Positions 51,926 to 62,934 of a DNA stretch of 64,000 nt are shown here, piece after piece. The notes under the pieces were generated by a model. It worked only from the letters and a program-made list of their open reading frames with translations, had not been told where the DNA came from and did no database searches. Source of the stretch: Ustilago trichophora (lineage: Eukaryota; Basidiomycota; Ustilaginomycetes; Ustilaginales; Ustilaginaceae). A program made the translations under genes and the position numbers. Every line of letters begins with the position of its first letter. Positions within the stretch are counted from its first letter, which is position 1. Location: contig OOIN01000010.1 of assembly GCA_900323505.1 (NCBI GenBank), positions 186,001-250,000 on the forward strand, given 5' to 3'.

Positions 51926-53083
51926 TTACTCGTCAACCTTGGCCGCTTTTCCATCTTGGTCATTAGCATCATCATCATCATCTGCTTTACGCTTGTTTGA
52001 TGGTTCTCCCTCTTGGTCGCTGTTGTTTCACAATGTGAGGAATGATGTAGAGAGGATAAGAGGGTGAGGATAGGGATGAAAGCCGAGGTCAAGGTTCAAA
52101 AATATGGAATGGATGATTTTGAGGGGGGTTGTATGGAAGAGGTGATACGCGAGAAGGTTGCGAGGGTTGAAAGGTGTGTCAAGTTGATTGTTGCGAGTTG
52201 GGTTTTGGTGGAGTATGCGGATGCAAAGATGGGCCGAAAAAGGGAGAGTTTGGGCGGATTGCGAAGGGTGAATTTGAGTACGGTGTGGTTCAACGTATTC
52301 GACAGCAATGTCCACCAATTCGATCCGAATTCACATTGAAGAAGAGTTCAAAGCAAAGACATCAGTAAACGCCCTTCAACCAACCAAGCTCAAGATCGAA
52401 AGAAGGGGAGGGGACATAGTATACTCACTCTTCCTCTTCAGCCTCCTCGTCCTCCTCTTCGTCGTCTTCACCAGCAGCAGCATCCTCCTCTTCGTCGTCG
52501 TCAGCTCCTTCACCGGCTTCTTCTTCGTCCTCATCCTCATCGTAGTCTTCGCCGTCATCGTCTTCGTCGCCCTCCTCCTGGATCGACGAGCCGAGTCAAT
52601 ACAGCAATTGTTCAACAAGGTTCAATCGGTGGTTTGCAGTGCAACGCCAACGCAATAACAATTTGAGGTCGCATCAGAGCGCGCGAATGTGTATTTGAGA
52701 GCGACCACAGGGTGATACAACCACACATTGATGCAGATCCACGAGATGGTCGCAGTTGCGAAAAGAACAGAGAAAGCAATAGATCCAAATCAATCGTCAG
52801 TCACATCAACACAAAACCAAACCAAACTAAGAGGAACGATACACTAGTCTCTCTCTCTCTCGTCGTCGTATAGGGGTTTCAGAACACTTACAAAATCTTC
52901 GTCATCCTCCTCATCATCGTCATCTTCTTCTTCACCATCTTCGCCTGCCTCATCCTGTTCTTCGGCAAGAGTTTCGGCAGTTTCCTGTTCGGCCGACTTG
53001 GCAGCTTCTCGCTTGTTTTCCTTGACTGAAGATTCGATGGATGTTGCCTCTGTGGCGGTGGACTTTGTGGTTGTATCGGTCAT
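51926..53083 (-). CDS. Small acidic nuclear-type protein, prothymosin-like (3 exons)
   Basis: Exons 52892-53083, 52429-52577 and 51926-52019 (donors GTAAGT and GTGAGT; acceptors CCAG and ACAG) join in phase to 144 residues. A Thr/Ser/Glu N-terminus is followed by long Asp/Glu runs (about residues 41-110) and a C-terminus EPSNKRKADDDDDANDQDGK, with a bipartite basic patch KRK embedded in acid. The composition and the KRKADD ending resemble prothymosin-alpha-type or acidic histone-chaperone-like proteins in fungi. Introns are long for this genome (314 and 409 bp). No enzyme motif is present. The gene structure is convincing; the function is an analogy from composition only. Confidence 0.75.
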
Positions 53084-53416
53084 TTTTGCGGGAATCGAAG
53101 CGTGGATTGGGAGGGACTGGAGGGGTTTTTTTTTAAGTAGAATGGATTGTTGAATGGGGGATCCTGTGGTTGTTGGTGGTGAGATGGAATGGAAGGGAAG
53201 GGAGGGGAGGGGAGGGGAGGGGAGGAGGGGTTCAAGAATACTAGCAAGCGTAGGAGGATTGGGTCGGGGGATGTGCGATTTCTTGGGTGGAGGAGAAGTG
53301 ATGCAGACACCCTGCGAATGCGAATATGCAGCTGGCGCAGAACCCGCTCTCTTTCGATAGGATGTCAGCACTCACACACTCACTTTGGCAACAATCCCCC
53401 AGTTAACCAAGGGGCT

Positions 53417-53448
53417 ACAGTGTACAGTACAGTACAGTACTGTACAGT
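53417..53448. repeat. CAGTA/TACTG inverted pentamer array
   Basis: Several CAGTA units then TACTG and CAGTA again, hairpin-capable; about 340 bp upstream of the acidic-protein start codon. Confidence 0.88.
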
Positions 53449-54071
53449 CTGCCGCCGCGGGCCAACGCTTCTTTCTCTTTCTCTCTCTCTGTGACCAAAG
53501 AGAAAAAGGTCTCGGCATTTCAAACACGACACGCCTCGCACAAAACACCAGGAAAAGAATAATGCATCAATCAACCGTTCCACAAGAGGAGATTCCAATT
53601 TGGGAAATACCTCTCTCGTCCAACAAGAAATGCAATAAATGATGGATGATGATGAAGAAGAAGAAGAATAAGATGTGGTCCATGCGCTGCTTCTGCTGTG
53701 GAAAAACAAAATTGTACCGCAAGGGACGCGTCACGCTATGACAGTTACTCTTTCCTTTGCTATAAAATCTATTTCAACTCTGTGTCTTGACTCTTTGACT
53801 GAAAGCATTACGAAGCACCTCAACAGGTTCCAATCGGGCAACTCGCCATCGCTAACAATACGTGATTTCTGAATCTCTAAGGGAAGAGAGAGAAAGTGAA
53901 AATAGACAACCCATTTTAACAGATTCGGTGATCGTCACGTCGATGATCACGAAGAACAAACACAATGTAGCCTTTCGCGCACTGACCAATGCGGAGGCAC
54001 GCACGTACCAAAATAAAAATAAATAAATAAAATCATACTAACTACAGTATACAGAATTCTCGGATCAACTT

Positions 54072-54093
54072 CTACTGTACTGTACTGTACTGT
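54072..54093. repeat. (TACTG)n direct array
   Basis: About four perfect TACTG copies. Confidence 0.88.
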
Positions 54094-54432
54094 GTGCTTC
54101 TGTTGAAACCCTTCGATTCGCTTCGATGTCAAGTTCCGCTTGCGTCGGACAGTGTGCGTGGATCTGATCGACATTCCAACAAATTCACTTCGCCTTGATG
54201 GTACATGACCACTTGAGAGCGTGGTAGATGGATGGAGATTAACGACAAGCGTTTGATGACCAAAGTGAATCCGATTTGGGAACGATCGGGTGTATGAATC
54301 GGAATCGGGTCCATTCAGAGTCTTTACTCATGAACCACCATTTTTCCCTCTAACCAAACACAAACACAGACACCGATGCTTGTGCGATCATATGTTGATC
54401 AAAATAGCCGTCGATGACAAAGTACAATCGTA

Positions 54433-56397
54433 TCACATTGATGAGATCAACCGCGGCTCGAGGTCAAGTAGGAGATTCGGAATGGTCCCATTAAGACATC
54501 CGAAAGGCGTCGGTTTCCATTCTTTGCCAGCCATGGACCAGCCACATGGCATCTTACCTCCCTCAGCCCCACCTGCCTTCTCTCCCTGAGCCTGAGCGAT
54601 GGTATGTACCTCACGACTCTCCTGCTGCTGCTGCTGCGACTCGGTCTGAGCAGCAGCCTGCGCCCACTGCATCGAATCCATCTTCTCCAACCTCTTCTGC
54701 ATCACCTCTAGCGAGCCCTCAAACCCACTTTCTTCCAACTCTTCACCTCCCTCTGTGAATTGCGAAACTTCCTCCTCGCTTGTCGTCGTTTGGCTGACGA
54801 ACCTCTCTACCCGCAACACAGCCACAAGCGGCCCAATGCGATGCTTCAACTCGACATTTCGTTCGCACAAAAATTCGAGCAGATCCGCCGAGGAATGCGA
54901 TCGCATGGGAAGGCACAGCTCGGCCACCTCAACTTCGGTAGTGAGTGCCGTTGGGGGCCTCACGTTGCTAGAGTTGGTCATCTGACTGGAAGGTGGCACG
55001 GTGGTGAGCAGGTATCGAATCCATGCTTCTGCCGTTTTGCGGTAGCTTGGGCTAGCAAAGGCCGAGGATTTCCAGGTTTGAGAACTTGGATCGTCTTGCT
55101 CTTCTGTACCTCCCGTGAATTCCTGCGTAGCTGGTCCTTCAGAGATCGAATCTGCAGTCTGTTGTTGGTGGAGAACAGCATCGACCAGTTCCTCCGTAAG
55201 CAATTGTCCAAAAATCGGCCCAAACGTATCCCGCAGATATCCCAACAGTGGCGTCCACAAACTCGCCACTTCGCTTGGCAATACAATCTCCTCCGCCGTA
55301 GCCGAACCCGAAACCCTCTTAGACTTGCTCAAGGGCACCATTCCTCCTGGCTGAATAAGCTGATTGACCAGATCCGACAGTGCCGACTTGGTGCACTCGT
55401 CAACATCGTCGGGATCCATCGTCATCACCCCCCTCACGTCGATCTCTTCATCTTTGCCCTTCTTAAAGCTACCTGCGTTGTCGATGAGTTGCGTGGCAAA
55501 ATTGGGCTCGAGGGTGCGGATTTTGGAAACAAATACGGCAAATTGCTTGTAGAGGCGGCGGAATTGGTCTTTGGAGGTGTTGGCGAGACTGCGATCGCGG
55601 GTGACTTGCTTGGAGAGCTGGCGGTAGCTCCTGAGAGTTAGACGAAGGTCGGAGAGCGCTTTGCGACGGTCTATTCTTCTGGTTTGCTCTTCTTGATCGT
55701 TCAAAATGGTTTGGCTGGAAGAAGCGGCGAGAGTGGAGGAAGAACCTTCACCAGCAACATGATCGGGAGAGTCAATGTCGATTGCGGAGCCGCTCTGACC
55801 GGAAGCACCGCCAAACTGAAGCGCATGGGGTCCATCGAACAGCTGAGGAATCCAAAAATGGCGATGCAGCCACGCAAGTGCCGAATGTGCTGCTTGTCTA
55901 CATACCGCGATACTGGGCAACTCTTCATGCGTAACAGCATGTCGAATCTCGACAAACCACAATGGCAGTCCGATACGTGCAGCAATAGCCGCGATGGATT
56001 GTGCGAATCCTCCCGTCTGATGCGAGTCGACGACACTGTTGACGAATCGAGTGAGAGCCAAGCTGTAGTTGAGTCTGACGCCTAGCTCTGCACCTCCGCC
56101 CATCTGCTCCAAGGCATAGCGGAGGGATGGAGCAGCTGAAGTTAGAGTGGATGCGGCAACCTGCTGCATATGTTCGTCTAGGATGACGCTCTGGACTAGA
56201 AGCGCGGTAGTTTCGACGGCAAAGGGGCAGGCGGAACGATTGATCCAAAGCTGAACGATGGAAAGCGCCTTGTTGCGATCCATGGCTGAAGAGGTGTTGG
56301 AGGGCAAGAAAGGGGAATCGGGATAGAGATGGCGGTAGATCTCGAGGAGGTCGTCCTGCCTCGAGTAAAGGAAAGGGGATCGCTTAGGAGGTTTCAT
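54433..56397 (-). CDS. LAS1: rRNA ITS2 endonuclease Las1
   Basis: 654 residues, no intron. The N-terminal HEPN domain shows SIVQLWINRSACPFAVETTA and the catalytic RHAVTH (R152, H153, H157) inside FVEIRHAVTHEELPS, then ALAWLHRHFW. Las1, with the kinase Grc3, cuts the ITS2 spacer in pre-60S maturation. The C-terminal end PCGWSMAGKEWKPTPFGCL matches the family's 'W-x-P-x-P-x-G' tail that contacts Grc3. The middle is charged and Ser-rich, with a Gln run (QQQQQ near the end). The ATG at 56395-56397 is chosen over an upstream TTG-only extension that is just His-rich repeat translation. Head-to-head with the J-domain gene. Confidence 0.94.
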   Translation of the reverse strand: MKPPKRSPFLYSRQDDLLEIYRHLYPDSPFLPSNTSSAMDRNKALSIVQLWINRSACPFAVETTALLVQSVILDEHMQQVAASTLTSAAPSLRYALEQMGGGAELGVRLNYSLALTRFVNSVVDSHQTGGFAQSIAAIAARIGLPLWFVEIRHAVTHEELPSIAVCRQAAHSALAWLHRHFWIPQLFDGPHALQFGGASGQSGSAIDIDSPDHVAGEGSSSTLAASSSQTILNDQEEQTRRIDRRKALSDLRLTLRSYRQLSKQVTRDRSLANTSKDQFRRLYKQFAVFVSKIRTLEPNFATQLIDNAGSFKKGKDEEIDVRGVMTMDPDDVDECTKSALSDLVNQLIQPGGMVPLSKSKRVSGSATAEEIVLPSEVASLWTPLLGYLRDTFGPIFGQLLTEELVDAVLHQQQTADSISEGPATQEFTGGTEEQDDPSSQTWKSSAFASPSYRKTAEAWIRYLLTTVPPSSQMTNSSNVRPPTALTTEVEVAELCLPMRSHSSADLLEFLCERNVELKHRIGPLVAVLRVERFVSQTTTSEEEVSQFTEGGEELEESGFEGSLEVMQKRLEKMDSMQWAQAAAQTESQQQQQESREVHTIAQAQGEKAGGAEGGKMPCGWSMAGKEWKPTPFGCLNGTIPNLLLDLEPRLISSM

Positions 56398-56862
56398 GGT
56401 TGCTTGTTCGATCCTGATTGACTGTGATCTGTGATCTGTGAAGGCTGAGTGACGGTGAAGAGGAAGGATGAGGTGATGAAGGATGAGGTGATGATGACGA
56501 TGATGAGGCAAACGACACTTCAGCTTGTCGATTTGAGAAGATCCGCTTCAAATAAAAAATATCAGACAAAAGCCAACAAAAGCCACTTTTCTACTTTGTT
56601 GACATTTCCGTTTTCCGACAATTTACTCAAAAAGCACAAATTCAGCCTCGACTCGTGCACTGCTCTCTCTCTCTCTCTCTGTGCTAAAAAGGACTCACGC
56701 GACAACAGCAAGAGAAAGCCAAAGTGTGTGCGTCACTCTCCAATGACTCTCGAGACCGCCACCACCATCACAAGTCGACTAGCTTGCAATCACTAAATCT
56801 AGCCTGTCTACCACCCATTTATGTTTTTGTCTCTCCGTGGAGCAGAGGGCAACATCATCAAA
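56398..56862. promoter_or_regulatory. Bidirectional promoter region LAS1 / J-domain gene
   Basis: 465 bp between outward-facing starts, with a GATGAG-type repeat (56465-56510) near LAS1 and a CT run (56663-56680). Confidence 0.4.
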
Positions 56863-58365
56863 ATGTCGTCCATCAACCTCACTTCGCGACCCAAACAACC
56901 ATACGTCTCGGTCTCGTGTCCCTACACAACATGTCGAGCCTCCATCGAGTACCTTCCCCCTTCCCCCGCGCATCTATCTGCCCTCCCATCCCATGAAACC
57001 TCCTTCACCGTCACCTGTTGTAACTGCAACAAGCAATTCGAGCCACCAGGAGCCACCAAGATGGTACGCGAAGCTCGCAAGTCTGGAGGCAAGGAGGTTG
57101 CTCGCAAGCGACGCATCGGTACCGACGAGAACCCTCTCGATATGACTTACTACGACATCCTCGGCGTCCCTGCCAGCGCTACTATCGAAGAGATCAAAAA
57201 GGCCTATCGCAAACTCGCAATCAAGCTTCATCCGGATAAGAACCCAAACGACCCAGAAGGAGAAGAAAAATTCAAGGCCCTAGCAACGGCATATACCGTT
57301 CTGTCCGATCCAGAATTGCGGCACAAGTACAACGAGTTTGGTGCCAGCACACCTGGACTCACTCCCGAAGATGGCTTCGTAGATCCCGAAGAAGTATTCG
57401 GATCTCTCTTTGGCGGCGAGAGATTCGCCGACATCATCGGTACCATTTCCATCGGAAAGGACATGAAAGAAGCTCTTCAGCAGGACTCTGACGATCTCGA
57501 AAGACAAGCCAACGGCGATGACTCGACGGTCACCTCTGGCGAATCCACGACTAAACCCGCTCTCACTCCCGAGCAGAAAGCCGCCAAGGAAGAAAAAGAA
57601 CGCAAGCTTACAGCCGAACGCGAGAAACAACGTCAAGAACGCGTATCCAAACTCGTCGAAAAGCTGATCCGCAAACTTTCCATCTACACCGAATCCATCC
57701 GCAACGCCAACGATCCCATCCTGGAAAAGGAAGTGGAAAAATCTTTCCGAGAAATCACCCGATTGGAAGCCGAGGAGTTGAAGCACGAGTCCTATGGAGT
57801 AGAACTGTTGAACGCGGTAGGATTTGTTTATTCGGCAAAGAGCAAGCATTATCTTGCCAGTACTGGACTTTTTGGTTCATTTGGAGGCGTTTTCCATTCG
57901 GCCGCAAGTAGCATTCATGTTGTTCGAGAGACGGTGAGTACTGTCAGAGCAGCTTTGGAGCTTAAGAACGTGTTTGAAGAGTTGGCAAAGGCGGAGGAAT
58001 CAGGGATTACGGTAGAACGCAAAAGGGAGTTGGAAGAACAGGCGGCAGAGAAGGGTATGAGGGCACTTTTTAAGGGGGCAAAATTGGAAGTGGAAAGTGT
58101 AATTCGAGAAGTAAGTGAGGCGGTGCTATATGATACTGAGATTGGAAAGGAAACTCAGAGATTGAGAGCACAGGCATTGGGCATTGTAGGAGAAATCTAT
58201 ATGGGTGTCAAAAAGGACAAGGATACCAAAGACGCCACAACAGATGGCGAGCGCAAAGAGGATCAACAGGACGATTTTGTAAAAGTCGAAACAAAGTCTT
58301 CCAAAGAGAGAGATCAAAAGTCACAACAACATCAACCACACAGAGATCCTCCACAACCTTGGTAG
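56863..58365 (+). CDS. J-domain co-chaperone with DnaJ-X domain (Caj1/Djp1-like)
   Basis: 500 residues, no intron. An N-terminal Cys-rich segment (C19, C24, C52, C53, C55) looks like a small zinc ribbon. The J domain follows at about 95-160: [21 protein letters not shown] and the HPD motif (H123-P124-D125), then [15 protein letters not shown]. The rest is the DnaJ-X domain (charged helices with [17 protein letters not shown] and [21 protein letters not shown]), as in yeast Caj1 and Djp1, which help post-translational import or membrane targeting. An upstream in-frame ATG (56821) would add 14 residues; 56863 has A at -3 and is preferred. Specific client pathway unknown. Confidence 0.9.
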   Translation: MSSINLTSRPKQPYVSVSCPYTTCRASIEYLPPSPAHLSALPSHETSFTVTCCNCNKQFEPPGATKMVREARKSGGKEVARKRRIGTDENPLDMTYYDILGVPASATIEEIKKAYRKLAIKLHPDKNPNDPEGEEKFKALATAYTVLSDPELRHKYNEFGASTPGLTPEDGFVDPEEVFGSLFGGERFADIIGTISIGKDMKEALQQDSDDLERQANGDDSTVTSGESTTKPALTPEQKAAKEEKERKLTAEREKQRQERVSKLVEKLIRKLSIYTESIRNANDPILEKEVEKSFREITRLEAEELKHESYGVELLNAVGFVYSAKSKHYLASTGLFGSFGGVFHSAASSIHVVRETVSTVRAALELKNVFEELAKAEESGITVERKRELEEQAAEKGMRALFKGAKLEVESVIREVSEAVLYDTEIGKETQRLRAQALGIVGEIYMGVKKDKDTKDATTDGERKEDQQDDFVKVETKSSKERDQKSQQHQPHRDPPQPW

Positions 58366-58548
58366 AGGTTCACTGTAGCCGTGTCTTCTACTGCAATACA
58401 AAGTCATGTTTAGCATGGAACCACAGGCCAAGAACGCGCGTGTTTCTACATGTCTTTGTACGATGTGCGTGTTTGAATCTGACAAAAGAAAACGCAATGG
58501 ATTGTGAGCGATACAGTAAATTCCATCAGAACAAAAATCAACTTAGCG

Positions 58549-60669
58549 TCACGATACAGGCGGAGTACTCCAACGATGTACCGTTCTCGGTCTGACCTTT
58601 AACGAGCTTGGAATCGGACTAGCCCTGCCAGATCCTGCAGATCCTACAAAATCACTCGGCTCCTTCTTCATCATCGTCTCTCCATTTGCTGCCATTGCGC
58701 CGGCAATAGCTCTCTGCAATTTTGCATAGTCAGCTCCATCCTGCGGTAGGTCTACTTTTGTCTGTTGCTGATCCTCACGCTGTGGTAGAAGCTCGTAAAA
58801 GAGCATATATGGATTCTCCTGTTTCACCTGCTGAATCGTTGCCTGGGTTACGCTTTCGTCCGAGATCCTCAACCAGCTATCACTTGAAGAGGCTTCGTCT
58901 CCATCACTGTCATACCCCGAATAGGCACCAGGAACGCGCTTAAAGGCGATATAGTGTCCAAACGAGTGCGAGCCGTAATGCACCACAATCGCAGAGAGAC
59001 GGTAGACGGATTCGGCTTTGCCGTCCTGTGACGTGCAAGTGTTCATAGCCTGCCGCCCGTCTAAAGAGATACTGCCTTGCAAGGTAACATCGCTCAGGTC
59101 CAGATACTCGGGAAAGAGAACATGTCGGTTATTCTTGGCTGGAGCCCACGAAGAAGCCGAGTAGGAGGACCGGTTGAGGTGCAAGGCAAGAATGCGTGGC
59201 GGTCGAGAGATCATGATCTGCTTTGTGGACAGGCGGCTGAGCGTCTTTTTCAGCTGAAGATTGTTGAATACATTGTGCCAGGGTGAGGTAGGGTCGTCAG
59301 AGGCCTGCTTGAGCTCGTCTTCAGATAAGCCGGATTCGATGATGCGAGCGAGTTTGGTCTCTTTCGATCGGAGTTGAGCCAGGCGTTTCTTCTTAGCTGG
59401 CGTGAGACCGCTGTTTGCTGATCCATTGGCATCACCATTGGCAGCAGCGGATCCATTGTGCTTTGTGCTTGCGGGTATGGGGCCCTTTGCAGCGATGTCA
59501 ACCTTGACTGCTTGCAGAGTGTTGCGCAGTGTACAGTTCCAGCAAATCCAATCTACCTGCTCCAACTCGGACCACGACTCGAGGCACTCTTGCAGAGAGC
59601 AAGCCGACGTGCCTGTGATTTCGGAGGTGCGAGTTCGTACGTTGTAAGCTGGCACGGACAGTGAAATCTCGGAGGCAGAGAAATGTCGTATCGCTTCGCA
59701 GTAGCCGCAGTCGAGGCAGATGGTGCGTTGTGCCAAGAGAGCATCGAATGGTGAGATCATAAGATTGTTGTCGGTATTCGAACCACGTGTATCCGACAGC
59801 ATTGTGTCGTCTCCACTAGACGGCGCAAGTGCAAGTGGATGTAGAGGATTCGGTGATCCATTCAATGCGAGGTTGCTTTTGGCCTGAGCTGGGTCTGCAT
59901 AGACACCGCGACCGCCCCAGGGTAAAGATGGCGCCATGAGGGCTCGAAGGCCTGCTTGCTCAGTTTCAAGAGAGTTGGCTCGTTCTCGCTGGATGGCTTT
60001 GGCCTCGGCGTCGACTGCCTCGTTGAGGAGCGCAAAAAGCTCGTGGGCGTCCTGTTGCTGGTGAGCGCCGACCAGACTCCTGATGGAAGAGGAAGGCAAG
60101 TTCTGGAGTGCGCGAACGAGCTGAAGAGGGTTGATGGCAATGTTACGATCGCCTGGAGTAGCAAGCTCCTCTATTAATACGAGCAAAGCATCGATGACGG
60201 GTGTTGGAGTATCCCATCGTTCTGCTTCGTCCACGAGAGTGTAGAGATACTTGCGATAGAGGATTAACGACGACATGGACTGCAAGGTCGAATTGAAAAA
60301 GCAAGTATTGCCTGTGTTACGAAGACCTTTGTATGTGGGATTAGTCAGGCGATTGGTTGGTGCTGATGACGAGGCTCTAGACGAGTGGGAGCCAGAAGCA
60401 GCCGAGCGAGCACGCCTCAATGGATGCGTCGAACTGGAAGCATTCTTGCCAGAAGAGGGCGAGGGGGTATATGGATGGAGACGAGATGCAGCTTGCAAGC
60501 CTGGTTTCAGCATGTCTCTGCAGGCAACCAGAGCGATGATTGTTATGAGGAGAGCGCCAACACCGAAAAGGGCTTGGATGGGTATCGTTGTTGGATCGGG
60601 AAATATGACGGACAGAGGATGGGCAGGCCTTGCCGTAGGATTGACACGGACGTAGCGGTAATTGCCCAT
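58549..60669 (-). CDS. Membrane-anchored ubiquitin-specific protease
   Basis: 706 residues, no intron. One hydrophobic segment lies near the N-terminus (about 32-50), then a Ser-rich linker. The Cys box is GLRNTGNTCFFNSTLQSM (catalytic C123); HQQQDAHELFALL is the QQD box; paired cysteines CLDCGYC and WICWNC form the zinc finger; and YRLSAIVVHYGSHSFGHYIAF is the His box. An N-terminal anchor followed directly by a USP domain is the layout of USP30 (mitochondria/peroxisomes) and yeast Ubp1/Ubp16. Long Ser/Ala-rich inserts enlarge the domain. The ATG at 60667-60669 is the first in frame after a GTG. It is convergent with the J-domain gene (183 bp). The target membrane is inferred, not shown. Confidence 0.92.
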   Translation of the reverse strand: MGNYRYVRVNPTARPAHPLSVIFPDPTTIPIQALFGVGALLITIIALVACRDMLKPGLQAASRLHPYTPSPSSGKNASSSTHPLRRARSAASGSHSSRASSSAPTNRLTNPTYKGLRNTGNTCFFNSTLQSMSSLILYRKYLYTLVDEAERWDTPTPVIDALLVLIEELATPGDRNIAINPLQLVRALQNLPSSSIRSLVGAHQQQDAHELFALLNEAVDAEAKAIQRERANSLETEQAGLRALMAPSLPWGGRGVYADPAQAKSNLALNGSPNPLHPLALAPSSGDDTMLSDTRGSNTDNNLMISPFDALLAQRTICLDCGYCEAIRHFSASEISLSVPAYNVRTRTSEITGTSACSLQECLESWSELEQVDWICWNCTLRNTLQAVKVDIAAKGPIPASTKHNGSAAANGDANGSANSGLTPAKKKRLAQLRSKETKLARIIESGLSEDELKQASDDPTSPWHNVFNNLQLKKTLSRLSTKQIMISRPPRILALHLNRSSYSASSWAPAKNNRHVLFPEYLDLSDVTLQGSISLDGRQAMNTCTSQDGKAESVYRLSAIVVHYGSHSFGHYIAFKRVPGAYSGYDSDGDEASSSDSWLRISDESVTQATIQQVKQENPYMLFYELLPQREDQQQTKVDLPQDGADYAKLQRAIAGAMAANGETMMKKEPSDFVGSAGSGRASPIPSSLKVRPRTVHRWSTPPVS

Positions 60670-62827
60670 TTCCTGCCGCAGCCGAGTGAGTCCGATGGCG
60701 GCAGCCGCTTCGCCTTCAGCGTTGGATGAATGCGTCCACCTTCCGTGACTTAACGGCACTTCCGAAAACAGGCGGATGACAAGTGCGGTTCGGCAGTGAG
60801 CGATGTCGCGTGACGCCCGATGAACGGCTCAGGAGCTGAAAGATCACCGAGAACTAGAGAGGGGGTGGTAGTGTCATAGACTCGGAGCATATATGTATAG
60901 ACACAGAGAGAGCGATTGTTCTGTTGTGAGAGTGTCAGACTGTTGAATGAAGCTGGAAATGGTGAGCCAAGCATGTGAATTCGCGAGCCGTCACTTGCGA
61001 TGAGTAGAAGTCGATATGGCGTTGAAGTCGACTCAGCAGCTTGGCAGCTCCAGTGTGATGGGTGAAGGTCGGTATTGATTGCGACGCTTGGGGTTCAAGC
61101 GCCAAGCGAAGAGAGTAGTTGATAGCGAAGGTCGAGAACCAACCATGATCAAGTCCACAAGGTGTAAGTTCAAATATATTCAGATGCAATTTTCTCCCAA
61201 GAAAGTCTCTTTTCTGGAATTTCTCCAAGCGGTCAGCTGCGGGTGTCGTCACTTTTGACGTGGCTAATTTCCTTCGCCCTCGAGCAGCTAAAGCCAAAAA
61301 AAAAAAAAAAAAAAAAAGCTTTCATTTTCTTCGAGATCCACACCTCCACAAATCTCACAACTCAGCTGGCGAGGGTAGTGGCGTTCTGTGCGCACGGCTT
61401 CGGTACTGTTAGAGTCGAAGTCATCGCAATTTCCTACCTAGTCAACAATCAGATGCATATGATGATGGAAATCATCGGCTCAGGTTGACGCAGGTTGACG
61501 TTCGAAAGGTATCTCAGCAGCACAGCATCGCAACACTACAGTAGCAGTAGCTGAACATGTCTGAAGTCGTCTGCTTCTACGATGTCATGTTTCGAGATAG
61601 CCGAAGGTACAAGGCAGAGAGATGCGAGATCACAATACAATCGGTGTCAATTCGGTGTCCGGAATCATTCGGATCTCGAGAGCTCTGTAAGTGTACGATG
61701 ATCTTTCCGGTCTGGTCACCGTGGGGTCTCGTTCTGTAGAGAGAGTGTGTGTTTCGCAAGCTCGGCCGTTTTGCGGGTCTGCTGTGTTGAAAGAGGAATT
61801 GGCGTGGTTGCTAGTTACTGTGCTGTACACACATAGACCACGCGACGGCGTTTGAACGCAACAAGATGTTTGCCGCAATAACTACCGTAGCTAGCCTAGT
61901 TTTTTGGCTCTCTTTGTCGTTTTGCCATCTGCGGTTCTAGCTGTACGTCAGGCCAAGTTGCATCTCGACGAAGAAAAAAAGGCTAGACCCAGTCGTCGCT
62001 ACTCTGCCAGTCAGACAAGGCGACACAACCCAATCGAGTGGATCGGAATTCACCGAAAGCAAATCAGAGGACGGATGTACGACCACTCGAAAGCTACCAG
62101 CTGCTGCTGTTGGCTGTTGGCTGCTGGCTGTTGGCCGCTGGCTGCTTGCGGTACCGTTGCTGCTGGTTGAAAGGTGGCTCGACGCTACTAGAAGATTAGT
62201 AATTCTTTCAAGTACAAAAATTAATGCATATTTCATTTCTCGCTGCGAGCTGTAATCGACTCTTGAAGAAAATTTAATCGGCTGCAAGTCACGCCTTAAT
62301 CAGGGAATACAACTTGGCTCCACCCTGCAGCTCATCGCATTTTTTTTTTTTCTTTCGTGGCGGCAATACCCTCAATCGGGCTCTGGCGCTCTAGCGCTGT
62401 GGTGATGACCGAAATGGGAGATGAATGAGATGAAGGGATGGGCCCTGCCTGCTGTAGGTCTGCTCTGCGCATGATGCAAAGCGAGCACCGCCATGGCACA
62501 TCTCTCTCCCTGTCTCTCTCCCTCTCTATCTTTGCTCTCTACCTGGACTGTGTCTGGCTTGCTCCCAGTGTGTCTCGGTGTGCTTTGCTGCGCCCGCTTG
62601 TGCGTCCTGCCCGGCAGCCATTGGTCTGGCCCTTGCTCTCGTCCTTGTCGTGGAGGGAGACCAAATCAGCAAAGCGGCCGGCCTATCTCTTGACAAAGTC
62701 GCGCTAAAGCTTTGAGCTTGGTCTGAACACGCCTCGCGCCTCTCATCCCTTGACGCTGTGATTGCTCCACACACACACAGACACGGCTACTGCGAGCCTC
62801 TTTGCTCTATCCCCGCGTCCGTGTCCG

Positions 62828-62867
<40 letters not shown>

Positions 62868-62898
62868 GGGCTCACTCTCGGCTCTGGCTCGCGGTCGA

Positions 62899-62934
<36 letters not shown>

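Larger units (their letters stand above)
53084..54432. other. Intergenic, 1.35 kb
   Basis: Upstream of the acidic-protein gene and downstream of LAS1. It contains a GGGAG pentamer run (53186-53228), pentamer arrays (53417-53448 and 54072-54093) and short GAA/GAT runs (53641-53670). No gene seen. Confidence 0.55.
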
